From Saprospiraceae bacterium (GTDB taxonomy: Bacteria; Bacteroidota; Bacteroidia; Chitinophagales; Saprospiraceae), in the NCBI GenBank assembly GCA_028282725.1, contig JANQHF010000072.1, forward strand, positions 1 through 37,892: a DNA stretch of 37,892 bases. Reading direction: 5' to 3'. The translations under genes and the position numbers were made by a program. The notes under the pieces are model-generated. The model made no database searches. It was not told where the DNA came from and was given only the letters and a program-made list of their open reading frames with translations. Shown one piece after another: positions 24,363 through 31,687 of this stretch. The stretch's first letter is position 1. Every line of letters starts with the position of its first letter.

Positions 24363-25148
24363 ATGAGAAAGAATATTTTATTAACCCTGGTAGCAGCGAT
24401 AATAGCTGGCTTTGGATTCCAAGGTTGTGTTACCATCAAACAAGGTGAAGTGGGTGTCAAACGAAAGCTTGGCAAGTATGCAGAAAAAGGCTACACGGAA
24501 GGTCTCAGAATGTATAATCCGCTATTTGCCCGAATTATAAAGATTTCCACTCAAACTGAAAATCTAGAGGTAGGATTGAATATTCCCTCCAAGGAAGGAT
24601 TAAATATTTTTTCCGAAGTAAGCATTCTATATAATATCGATGCCAGGAAAGCTCCGGACATTTTGAGAAAAATTGGTACCGACTACGAAGAGAATGTCAT
24701 CTTACCGGTATTTCGGTCGGCTGTAGCTGATGTGTCGGCAAATTATTTTGCCAAAGACATGCATACCGGACAAAGATCGAGTATAGAGGATTCGATCAAG
24801 GACCGGATGGCGTCTTATCTCAACGAGCGCGGAATTGAGGTCGAAGCCGTATTGCTGAAGAGCATCCAGCTTCCATCCAGTTTATCCGTAGCAATCGAAG
24901 AAAAGCTTGAAGCAGAGCAACAGGCAGAACGTATGAAGTTTGTCCTTACTCAGACCGAACGAGAAGCAGAGCAAAAACGAATAGAAGCTATGGGCATTCG
25001 CGATGCACAGCTAATCATTTCAGAAGGACTTGATGACAGAATCCTGCAGTTCAAGTCATTGGAAGCTTTTGACAAATTGGCAAATTCTTCAAATGCCAAG
25101 GTGATCATTTCCGATGGAGACATGCCCATAATACTAAGTGAAAAGTAG
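24363..25148 (+). CDS. Prohibitin-like SPFH protein with lipoprotein-type N terminus
   Basis: 261 residues. SPFH/Band 7 scaffolds form membrane-associated rings that organise membrane proteases or stress complexes. The SPFH domain spans about residues 24-190: VTIKQGEVGVKRKLGKYAEKGYTEGLRMYNPLFARI at the start, VSILYNIDARKAPDILRKIG, VRS-like FRSAVADVSANYFAKDM, and SYLNERGIEVEAVLLKSIQLP. A charged coiled coil follows (AIEEKLEAEQQAERMKFVLTQ...EREAEQKRIEA). The N terminus (MRKNILLTLVAAIIAGFGFQGC) looks like a signal with a loose lipobox ending at Cys22 instead of a permanent membrane anchor; this would place the ring outside the cytoplasm. Adjacent TetR gene suggests stress-inducible expression. 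Confidence 0.9.
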   Translation: MRKNILLTLVAAIIAGFGFQGCVTIKQGEVGVKRKLGKYAEKGYTEGLRMYNPLFARIIKISTQTENLEVGLNIPSKEGLNIFSEVSILYNIDARKAPDILRKIGTDYEENVILPVFRSAVADVSANYFAKDMHTGQRSSIEDSIKDRMASYLNERGIEVEAVLLKSIQLPSSLSVAIEEKLEAEQQAERMKFVLTQTEREAEQKRIEAMGIRDAQLIISEGLDDRILQFKSLEAFDKLANSSNAKVIISDGDMPIILSEK

Positions 25149-25166
25149 TGAAGTCAGTTTAATATC

Positions 25167-25196
25167 AGGAGGTGCTGAATGAACGCAGCACCTCCT
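25167..25196 (+). terminator. Terminator after the prohibitin-like gene
   Basis: AGGAGGTGCT and AGCACCTCCT, a perfect 10-bp stem with a 10-nt loop, followed by CTTT. It ends the TetR-prohibitin unit. The AGGAGG inside it looks like a ribosome site before ATG 25181 or TTG-type starts, but that is a by-product of the stem. Confidence 0.85.
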
Positions 25197-25213
25197 CTTT
25201 AAAAATTAAAATC

Positions 25214-26398
25214 ATGAAATCAGTTTTTCTTTCTTTCGCCTTGCTTATTTCTGTACAAATTCTAATTGCTCAGGACGACCTGCTCAATCTGGCAGATTAT
25301 TACACACGTCAAAGTAGTTTTCTCGAGGCTAAAATTGTCCTGGACAATTATCTTGAGGTCTATCCCGGGTCAGCGCTGGGATATGTGAAAAGATCAAAGG
25401 TTCATGGCATGCTGGGAGAGTTTCAAAAGAGAAAATCGGATCTTCGGATGGCTCAGCAAATAAATCCATACAGCCTGATTTACGTCGACCCTAAAGTACG
25501 AGCCAAATATATTGCGAAAAAGAAATACGAATATACATTGGATGAATTTGGTGAAAGTTTTACCAAATCTCCCATTAAATACAAATACTATATCAAGATA
25601 ATAGAAGATCTCACAGGGGATGAGGAGACCAGGGAATTATTGGCTCAAGCAGTATGGCAATTATACAAGGGCAATATCACTGAGTGTGAAATTTTTCTAA
25701 ATCAGATACAACAAACTGATGACAGCGAAGGGATTATATATGATTTACAGGGATTGATATCTTATAAAAAGGGTGATCTTGAACAAGCCGAAGAATACTA
25801 TACGAAAGCCATTGAGGTACTACCGGATTATTCCATTGCCTATCACAACCGCAGTATAATTTTTAAACACCGCGGCCAATATAAGAGGGCTAAAACAGAT
25901 CTTGAACAGGCACTGGCCACGAACAATGAGATCTCCTTGTTTTATTTCACATTGGGAAAGCTGAATGAAAAGCTGGAGAATCAAAAAGCGGCCATAGAAG
26001 CCTATAAAATGGCGGTTTTATTGGATGGAGATTATAGTGAAGCCCTGGTCAACTATGGCCACGTCCTGAAAGGTATCGGTAATTACCAGGGAGCAGTCAA
26101 CTATCTGAATGAAACTATTCGCAATCATCCCGGCAAGACGGAGAATTTATTCTTACGAGGAAATATAAACCTGATCTATGGAGAATATGATCTTGCATTG
26201 GATGATTATGATCGCTATCTGGCAAGCTTCCCTTATGACGCCGGTGCACTTTATAATAGGGGAATCTCGAATATCCTGATTCAAAATGACGAACAAGCTT
26301 GCCTGGATATCGCCAAAAGTTTGGACATAGAAATGAATGAAGGGATCCGAGCCTTTTATGATGCTTTTTGCAGCCAGAATTTTACTCTGGTACGATAA
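25214..26398 (+). CDS. Secreted TPR-repeat protein
   Basis: 394 residues from ATG 25214, where a Sec signal peptide begins (MKSVFLSFALLISVQILIAQ); the in-frame ATG at 25172 lies inside the preceding terminator and would bury the signal. Tandem tetratricopeptide repeats run through most of the chain, e.g. EGIIYDLQGLISYKKGDLEQA, SIAYHNRSIIFKHRGQYKRA, SLFYFTLGKLNEKLENQKAA, EALVNYGHVLKGIGNYQGA, ENLFLRGNINLIYGEYDLA, GALYNRGISNILIQNDEQA. It is a periplasmic or surface protein-interaction scaffold with no enzyme domain. It follows the TetR-prohibitin unit in the same direction but behind a strong terminator, so it probably has its own promoter. Confidence 0.9.
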   Translation: MKSVFLSFALLISVQILIAQDDLLNLADYYTRQSSFLEAKIVLDNYLEVYPGSALGYVKRSKVHGMLGEFQKRKSDLRMAQQINPYSLIYVDPKVRAKYIAKKKYEYTLDEFGESFTKSPIKYKYYIKIIEDLTGDEETRELLAQAVWQLYKGNITECEIFLNQIQQTDDSEGIIYDLQGLISYKKGDLEQAEEYYTKAIEVLPDYSIAYHNRSIIFKHRGQYKRAKTDLEQALATNNEISLFYFTLGKLNEKLENQKAAIEAYKMAVLLDGDYSEALVNYGHVLKGIGNYQGAVNYLNETIRNHPGKTENLFLRGNINLIYGEYDLALDDYDRYLASFPYDAGALYNRGISNILIQNDEQACLDIAKSLDIEMNEGIRAFYDAFCSQNFTLVR

Positions 26399-26448
26399 GA
26401 GCGATCAGGAGGAAAATCAATAAGACTAATACCATTAAAAGATAAATT

Positions 26449-26607
26449 ATGAACAAGGAAAATGTAAGGGACTTCCAGCTGTTAAAAATTGAGAAGGGCA
26501 AATATTTTGTACAATTCTCAAATCTGGATTTCCCTGTCGAAATGAATAAGTATTTCTACAATCAATTGACAGTTGCTCAAAACATTACCGGGTCACGGGC
26601 TGCTTAG
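26449..26607 (+). CDS. Small ORF, 52 residues, unknown
   Basis: A 52-codon frame with ATG 26449 and TAG 26605-26607, 50 bp after the TPR gene in the same direction. The peptide (start MNKENVRDFQLLKIEKGKYF, end NITGSRAA) has a plausible amphipathic composition with alternating strands and helix, no signal peptide and no membrane span. AGGAGG-like purines (26407-26415) lie too far upstream to serve as its ribosome site. I do not recognise it; it may be a genuine small protein or a fragment of a longer one whose end was lost at the following junk-like DNA. Confidence 0.4.
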   Translation: MNKENVRDFQLLKIEKGKYFVQFSNLDFPVEMNKYFYNQLTVAQNITGSRAA

Positions 26608-26928
26608 TGGGAGTTAGTTGATAATGTTGTATCGACCGACTGGCTTGTCCAGACTCGGAGTGGCCGGAAAGTGGAATAGAGTGGTGAAAGCTAGGAATGC
26701 ATGCTGAATGGACCATCTTGTTATGGGAAGTTTTCTTTAGTATAATTGTAGTCCATCATAGTAGGCCCATAGTTCAAGGGAAGCCTGCCAGCCCTTTAGT
26801 GCTGTAAATGATTAGGTTTATTCTTACTACTATAATCATTATCTGAATTCTTTCCTTTTTGGTTCTTTTCTTGTTCTAAGGTCCTTGCTGTTTTTATCGC
26901 TACCTTGGTCTTCAATAAATTTAAATCA
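26608..26928. other. Intergenic region with a degenerate copy of the tRNA-Arg 5' end
   Basis: 321 bp without a gene. It contains the duplicated segment at 26709-26780 (separate entry). The rest shows no structure I can support. Confidence 0.5.
26709..26780 (+). repeat. Degenerate copy of the tRNA-Arg leader and first 19 nt
   Basis: Aligns with 27711-27780 along about 70 bp with roughly three quarters of bases shared: CATCTTGT, TTCTTT, GTAT, ATTGTA and finally TAGGC(C)CCATAGTTCAAGGGA, i.e. the upstream DNA plus acceptor arm, D-stem entry and D-loop of the tRNA. One C of the acceptor stem is missing and homology stops in the D-loop, so it is not a working tRNA. Direct orientation, about 1 kb upstream of the real gene. 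Confidence 0.65.
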
Positions 26929-27522
26929 ATGAGATTCTACCTAGTCATCTTTGTAATTTGTCTTTCGACTTCCTTATTTTCAATAGATATTATAATCAAT
27001 TCGGCAAGCTTACAACCCGGCTCCGATTGTCTCTCAGGAATTGATCCGACTTATGATCTGACAATATCCAATGCAATAGATGATGGAGACGTCATTTTTA
27101 CAGGTCAAGATGTATTTGCCGGTCTTCTTAGAGACGGTGACTGTACTGTACTGGGATGGTGGATAGAATCTGCGACCAATGGAAATTATATAAATACGAT
27201 TCCGGGAATTTACGATGGGATCACAACATTTCCTCCTGATACCAGACCATTCACGATCAGTTTTCATGATGTCACCTCCTCCAGCATACAATTGACTGAT
27301 ATTTTGAACACTCCTCAAGTAGTCTCTTTGGTATTTGATCCTTCCGCAACACATCCGAACTGTGCAGCATTAACCGATATTGGTACTCCTAATTGTCCTT
27401 TTGCTATGGTACAGATTGTTCCAACCCTGGGAGAATGGGGCTTAATATCATTGGCCTTGACATTGATGATTTTTAGTGTTGTAGGTATTCGTCAGTATTC
27501 CACGATACCAGTGAAAAGATAG
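26929..27522 (+). CDS. Exported protein with IPTL-CTERM sorting tail
   Basis: 197 residues from ATG 26929 (MRFYLVIFVICLSTSLFS, a Sec signal); an in-frame ATG at 26905 only adds eight residues before it. The mature part has six Cys and a strand-rich, low-charge composition without a domain I know. The C terminus reads VPTLGEWGLISLALTLMIF then a short basic end (...VKR): this is the IPTLxxWG-CTERM signature, a motif followed by one transmembrane helix and a basic tail, recognised by exosortase H (XrtH). The protein is therefore probably processed and attached at the surface. No exosortase gene is in the window. Confidence 0.85.
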   Translation: MRFYLVIFVICLSTSLFSIDIIINSASLQPGSDCLSGIDPTYDLTISNAIDDGDVIFTGQDVFAGLLRDGDCTVLGWWIESATNGNYINTIPGIYDGITTFPPDTRPFTISFHDVTSSSIQLTDILNTPQVVSLVFDPSATHPNCAALTDIGTPNCPFAMVQIVPTLGEWGLISLALTLMIFSVVGIRQYSTIPVKR

Positions 27523-27762
27523 AATAGAAGGTCAAGTTTTATATGCACATTTCAATTTTTTTGTCCTTTCAATCGAAATGACCTGCTGGGCGATTCCCTT
27601 TTGTTCGCAGAACTGAAGTCGAAGGGAACGAGGTGCCTTGTCCTGAACGAGTTGTCTTGAGTTTGTCGAATAGAGAAGTAGAAGGAAAAATCTTGGAGCT
27701 TACTACGACAATGGCATCTTGTAATAGGAGGAATTCTTTGGTATCATTGTAATTCGTTCTTA
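27523..27762. other. Repeat-like intergenic DNA before the tRNA
   Basis: 240 bp without a gene. A loose inverted repeat (TTCCCTT near 27587, AAGGGAA near 27619) with GAAGTCGAAGGG inside and GTCCTGAACGAG after it resembles extragenic palindromes common in Bacteroidota. The right end is the intact leader of tRNA-Arg, also present as a degenerate copy 1 kb upstream. Confidence 0.4.
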
Positions 27763-27834
27763 GGCCCCATAGTTCAAGGGATAGAATAGTGGTTTCCTAA
27801 ACCATAGATCCAGGTTCGAGTCCTGGTGGGGCTA
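27763..27834 (+). tRNA. tRNA-Arg, anticodon CCT
   Basis: 72 nt fold into a full cloverleaf. Acceptor arm GGCCCCA/TGGGGCT (G-T at 1-72), D stem GTTC/GAAT, anticodon stem GTGGT/ACCAT with loop TTCCTAA (anticodon CCT at 27796-27798), T stem CCAGG/CCTGG with loop TTCGAGT, discriminator A27834. The CCA end is not encoded. It reads AGG codons. Accessory genes lie on both sides, as at many tRNA integration sites. Confidence 0.95.
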
Positions 27835-28311
27835 CTATAATTATGATAAATAACTGAATTTCAGTATATTATAAAATTAGCCCAAGTAATAGCCCAAGTC
27901 AAATTCATGTAATGACTCAGTGCTCTTAGTGTACTTATTTCCATGATCTTAAATGCTTAACAAACTTATCATCTCAGCAATTAATCCTACCCAAAACTCT
28001 TACTAATCTAGAGTCATCAACTACTCGGATCATAATAGTCATATGAGTTCAAAGAAGTAATAAAAAAGGGATATGATGGAGGTAAATGTTACTTTGATTA
28101 ATATAACCAGTTTATGAGACCTTTTATCAAAGCACCTCCATTACGGTGTACTTGAATAGCTGTTGTATCTTTTATCGAGGGTTACTTGTTACTTGACGGC
28201 CACACTTCTTATTATATCTGACCCTCCAACTGTCTGGTTGACTTCTCCCTAGTTCGAGCTTTTTTTGATGTAATACTTCGGATTCATTATCTTAACAGGA
28301 ATACACTTATT
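27835..28311. other. Gene-free AT-rich region after the tRNA
   Basis: 477 bp with no ORF of merit. Two direct copies of TAGCCCAAGT (27878-27887 and 27890-27899) lie 44 bp past the tRNA end, a layout like integrase arm or core sites; no integrase gene is present. The rest is AT-rich with no RNA structure I can support. Confidence 0.45.
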
Positions 28312-29484
28312 ATGAGATCTCAGACACATATAATCATATTAATTCTTTTTGGATCCATTCTTCAAGCCCAAGTTCAAATGGAAGTTGAAGGTAAGTTCAA
28401 GGTATCGGTCATGGACGAAGCAATAAATGCAGATAGTGTTGTGGTATGGCTTCCTGATAGTACATTGGCCAGGCGAGCTGGAACGACATTCAATAATTCC
28501 GGTTGGATAATGAATATTGATACAACTTTTACCTTAAAGCATGTGGGCATCGGCACTTCTTTTCCTACAGAATTACTTCATATTCGTTCTGAAGGAGATG
28601 CGGCCTTGCGGCTTGAAGCAGATTCTAACGACCAAGGTGAGGCAAATAATCCGAGAGTGTATTTAACTCAAGATGGAGGAACTACCGAGGGTGTTCTTGG
28701 TATTACTGGAAATCCGAATATAGATTTTACAGGGTCATTAGCTAATACGACATTCTTAGGATCTAATTCTGGTGCTAATGATGCTATCCAATTCGTTACT
28801 GGTCAAATGGCAAGAATGACGATTAAGAACAATGGTGATATTGGATTGGGCACTAATACACCCACTGAAAGACTTCATGTGATTGGTAAGACAATTGTTT
28901 CAAATATGGACACCATTACTTCTGCACAAGACACTACGTCAGGTAATGTGGTAAGGCTGTCAAATGGAACACTGGCATTGCGCAAGTATAAAGTTGGAGA
29001 TATAGCCCAAGGGGGTATTATATTTTGGGTGGATGAGACCGGTGAGCATGGGTTAGTTAGCTCGCAGAATGATTTAGAATCATCAAGCCCAGGAGATTTT
29101 TTACATCAGTGGAGTACCACCTTGGACGTAACTGGAGCCACTGGAGGTACTGTGGTAGACAGTAGTTTTAATGGGAAAGGTGCGGGAGCAATGAATACAA
29201 TGCTCATCGTCTCAGCTGACAGAGATGATACCGATTCAGCCGCAAGGCTATGTAGCGACTTGATAGAAGGAGGGTATGGCGACTGGTACTTACCATCAAA
29301 AGGTGAATTACATCTTATGTATACCAATCTACACCTAGCAGGTCTGGGTGGATTTGGAAATTTTTATTGGAGTTCGACAGAAATTGATGCTAACAGTGCT
29401 TTCATCCAAAACTTCGACACCGGTTTACAAGGTTTAAATTCAAAGAACGGCCTTGACAGAGTAAGGGCCATCAGGATATTTTAA
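28312..29484 (+). CDS. Exported tail-fibre-like protein with C-terminal DUF1566 (Lcl) domain
   Basis: 390 residues. Sec signal peptide (MRSQTHIIILILFGSILQAQ); then a repeat module in two visible copies, VGIGTSFPTELLHIRSEG and IGLGTNTPTERLHVIGK, the GiGt..Pte.LHv.g pattern of bacteroidal and phage fibre shafts; and a C-terminal DUF1566/Lcl-like domain (GGIIFWVDETGEHGLV, DWYLPSKGELHLMYT, YWSSTEIDA, RVRAIRIF), related to C-type-lectin-like folds used for adhesion. It is probably a surface adhesin or binding protein. AT-richer than the chromosome core and located next to the tRNA, so perhaps acquired. No terminator with T-run is visible after it; a perfect hairpin lies at 29642-29663. Confidence 0.8.
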   Translation: MRSQTHIIILILFGSILQAQVQMEVEGKFKVSVMDEAINADSVVVWLPDSTLARRAGTTFNNSGWIMNIDTTFTLKHVGIGTSFPTELLHIRSEGDAALRLEADSNDQGEANNPRVYLTQDGGTTEGVLGITGNPNIDFTGSLANTTFLGSNSGANDAIQFVTGQMARMTIKNNGDIGLGTNTPTERLHVIGKTIVSNMDTITSAQDTTSGNVVRLSNGTLALRKYKVGDIAQGGIIFWVDETGEHGLVSSQNDLESSSPGDFLHQWSTTLDVTGATGGTVVDSSFNGKGAGAMNTMLIVSADRDDTDSAARLCSDLIEGGYGDWYLPSKGELHLMYTNLHLAGLGGFGNFYWSSTEIDANSAFIQNFDTGLQGLNSKNGLDRVRAIRIF

Positions 29485-29980
29485 TACTGATGCTAATCAT
29501 TCGGTTAATCAGAATTATAGTTATGACTATTATAAAATTAGCTCCGGGACATTGTCTAATGTTGAAATGAATGGTTCTTCATTATTGGTTTTCCATGTAA
29601 TGATGAGGTATTATCAGATAAAATGATTAAATCTCAAGATTTCACAAAACCTTCGTTTTGTGAGATAAGAATGTTTAGTTACTCAAGCTATAAGGCTTCC
29701 ACAGTTTTCATAATTTTTTTTGGATTAAAACGAAATTCCAGTCCAATACTCACCTGATTTTACCCCCCCCCCACTTAATATTGTACGAGGAACTGTCTGT
29801 GTAGAGTTCTTCGATTATCACCCCCACTTTCCTTTGGACGAAAAAGCAGGGTCAGACAACTTCACGTTCTCCGCGGTTTCAAAAATTAACGAACAATCAA
29901 CCGCAACGAGCGCTAAGATTGATCGCACAAGGACGAAAAAGCAGGGTCAGACAACTTCGCGTTCTCTAGCCAAGATTCGA
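29485..29980. other. Gene-free region with hairpin, C-tract and direct repeats
   Basis: 496 bp. In order: a perfect hairpin TCACAAAAC-CTTC-GTTTTGTGA (29642-29663), a homopolymer of ten C (29763-29772), and two 36-bp direct repeats (29838-29873, 29931-29966). No gene is visible. Confidence 0.55.
29838..29966. repeat. Pair of 36-bp direct repeats
   Basis: 29838-29873 and 29931-29966 are identical but for one base (A/G at the 29th position); shared core GCAGGGTCAGACAACTTC. They are 93 bp apart. This looks like an extragenic repeat family; other copies in the genome would be expected. Confidence 0.8.
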
Positions 29981-30496
29981 TCAGGAAGTAGCTTTGTCAA
30001 GTAATTTCCACGTCTTCTTCTTCCTCCACATGATGAAGTATCCCGCCCCCATCGTAATAAAGACAGCCACTCCCACCATATTATAAAAGACATGATTGGG
30101 GACTCCACTCTCTACCACTACCGTAGGTATGCGCACGAGCACTTCCGCCATGAATGCGCCATACAAACCAAAGACCGACCAATACATGCTGTTGAAATGC
30201 ATGGTGATGTATGATTTGGGCTTCTTTAAGAACATAGGAAGCAAACCGGCAATCAGCGTCAACGAACTCACCACAGCTGCCCAATGAAATATGCCAAACT
30301 TCCCGAAGAGATTGTACAACATGAATGCTGTGACGAGAAGAACCAACATAGCAATCGAATAGGCATATCCCATCTTCTTGTGCCAGGATGTGCCTTTCTT
30401 GCTCATTAAGACCATGGTGCCCAACACCAGCGCAATCATGGAAGCGACAAAGTGAATAACTCCGATTTGACCCGTAAAAACATGTTCAAAATTCAC
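29981..30496 (-). CDS. DUF2306 family membrane protein
   Basis: 171 residues with five hydrophobic spans. Family signature is clear: HKKMGYAYSIAMLVLLVTAFMLYNLFGKFGIFHWAAVVSSLTLIAGL followed by MHFNSMYWSVFGLYGAFMAEVLVR, with the conserved His residues of the DUF2306/predicted heme-like membrane family. The start codon is GTG at 30494-30496 (no nearby ATG fits). Function unknown; perhaps a small redox or transport membrane protein. Stands alone, 177 bp past the alpha/beta hydrolase on the same strand. Confidence 0.82.
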   Translation of the reverse strand: MNFEHVFTGQIGVIHFVASMIALVLGTMVLMSKKGTSWHKKMGYAYSIAMLVLLVTAFMLYNLFGKFGIFHWAAVVSSLTLIAGLLPMFLKKPKSYITMHFNSMYWSVFGLYGAFMAEVLVRIPTVVVESGVPNHVFYNMVGVAVFITMGAGYFIMWRKKKTWKLLDKATS

Positions 30497-30673
30497 AATT
30501 TCAGTAGTTATCTGCCTAAATGTAGCATTGGACTGTTCAAATAAAGAACCATTTAGACGAACAGCCCGAATCAGAAGATAATCTTTGATCTGAAAGAACT
30601 TGATTCTCTGGAACTTTTAATAAACTGATTCGTGTGATGGAAAAATTGCTTTCTCTAAAGATTGAGTAAAACT

Positions 30674-31582
30674 CTATCGATGACCTGAATCCTTCAATGT
30701 CTTCAAAATATCCTCCCATATCGCTTCGTCCTCATCCAGGAAGTGACCCTTGCCACGTATAAAGTATGTCGTATTATTTCTAATGCTTGGAATCATGTGC
30801 TCAATTCCCGTTACCGGTGAAAGCGTGTCATCGGTACCATGCCATATGTGCACGGGTATCATAATACCCTCTAATCCAAAATCCCACTTACGTGATAGTA
30901 GTCTGAGTTCATGTACAGGTTCTCCCGGCCCCTGGGCCAATGCTTCTTTCATTTGCAGAAGCAAAGTTTGTTTTGCTTCATTCTGCCGTAATATCTCCTG
31001 ATCGGAAGGACACAAATGCCCTACATTATTACGGGTGGATTGCATATAAAGATCCGGTTTTTTCTCCATCCACTTCTTTTGCTGGCTGAAGTTAAACCGG
31101 AGTAACCAGGGAACGTATTTGGACATCGCAATTGCCCATCGATTGGGACGACACATATCCTTTGGAGGCTTGCCATTTTTCAATTCCGACATTGATGCGA
31201 CAAGACCAATTTTGTGAAGAGGCAAGTTTCGATTTATTCCGGCCGCCAGGGCAAACGGCCCTCCGCCTGACACACCGAATATTGAAAGCTCTGTCAATTT
31301 TAACTGTTCCACCAATTCTAACAGGTCATCGCTAAAATCTGCGATGCCCCTACCCTTTTTTGGATCCGATCCTCCGTAGCCCGGGCGATCCACTGTGATC
31401 AGGCGAATTCCAAGTGATTGTGCCGTCTCATCATCATCCATAAACCAGATTCTTGACCCCGGTGTGCCGTGTAAACCAATCACAGGAAAACCTGACGGAT
31501 CACCCCATTCTGCATACGCTAATTGCCTCCCATCGGAAAGTGTGATAACGTGGTTATTGTTTTTGCGATGATTCCCTTTCAT
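30674..31582 (-). CDS. Alpha/beta-fold hydrolase
   Basis: 302 residues from ATG 31582 (MKGNHRKNNNHVITLSDGRQLAYAEWGDPSG); a TTG 15 bases further upstream is also in frame. Triad: nucleophile Ser in GVSGGG, Asp in HGTDDTLSP and His in GKGHFLDE. The oxyanion strand LHGTPGSR and DRPGYGGSDP are standard. Related proteins are annotated as hydrolases or acyltransferases without a defined substrate; cytoplasmic, no signal peptide. Divergent from the M20 gene. Confidence 0.9.
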   Translation of the reverse strand: MKGNHRKNNNHVITLSDGRQLAYAEWGDPSGFPVIGLHGTPGSRIWFMDDDETAQSLGIRLITVDRPGYGGSDPKKGRGIADFSDDLLELVEQLKLTELSIFGVSGGGPFALAAGINRNLPLHKIGLVASMSELKNGKPPKDMCRPNRWAIAMSKYVPWLLRFNFSQQKKWMEKKPDLYMQSTRNNVGHLCPSDQEILRQNEAKQTLLLQMKEALAQGPGEPVHELRLLSRKWDFGLEGIMIPVHIWHGTDDTLSPVTGIEHMIPSIRNNTTYFIRGKGHFLDEDEAIWEDILKTLKDSGHR

Positions 31583-31687
31583 TGGATATGAAAACAAAAA
31601 TGATGATCTGATTCGGTTTCAAGTTAAGTTTCTGCTTTCATTTCAGCATTATTGAATACTATTGTTGAAAAGCAATTTATTGGAATT

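Noticed and set aside
25172-25213. Start of the TPR protein at 25172 with an AGGAGG-like site upstream
   Set aside because: Both lie in a perfect terminator stem; the signal peptide begins at ATG 25214.
26763-26835. Second tRNA gene at the duplicated leader
   Set aside because: Only the first 19 nt match; no anticodon or T arm follows, so it cannot fold as a tRNA.
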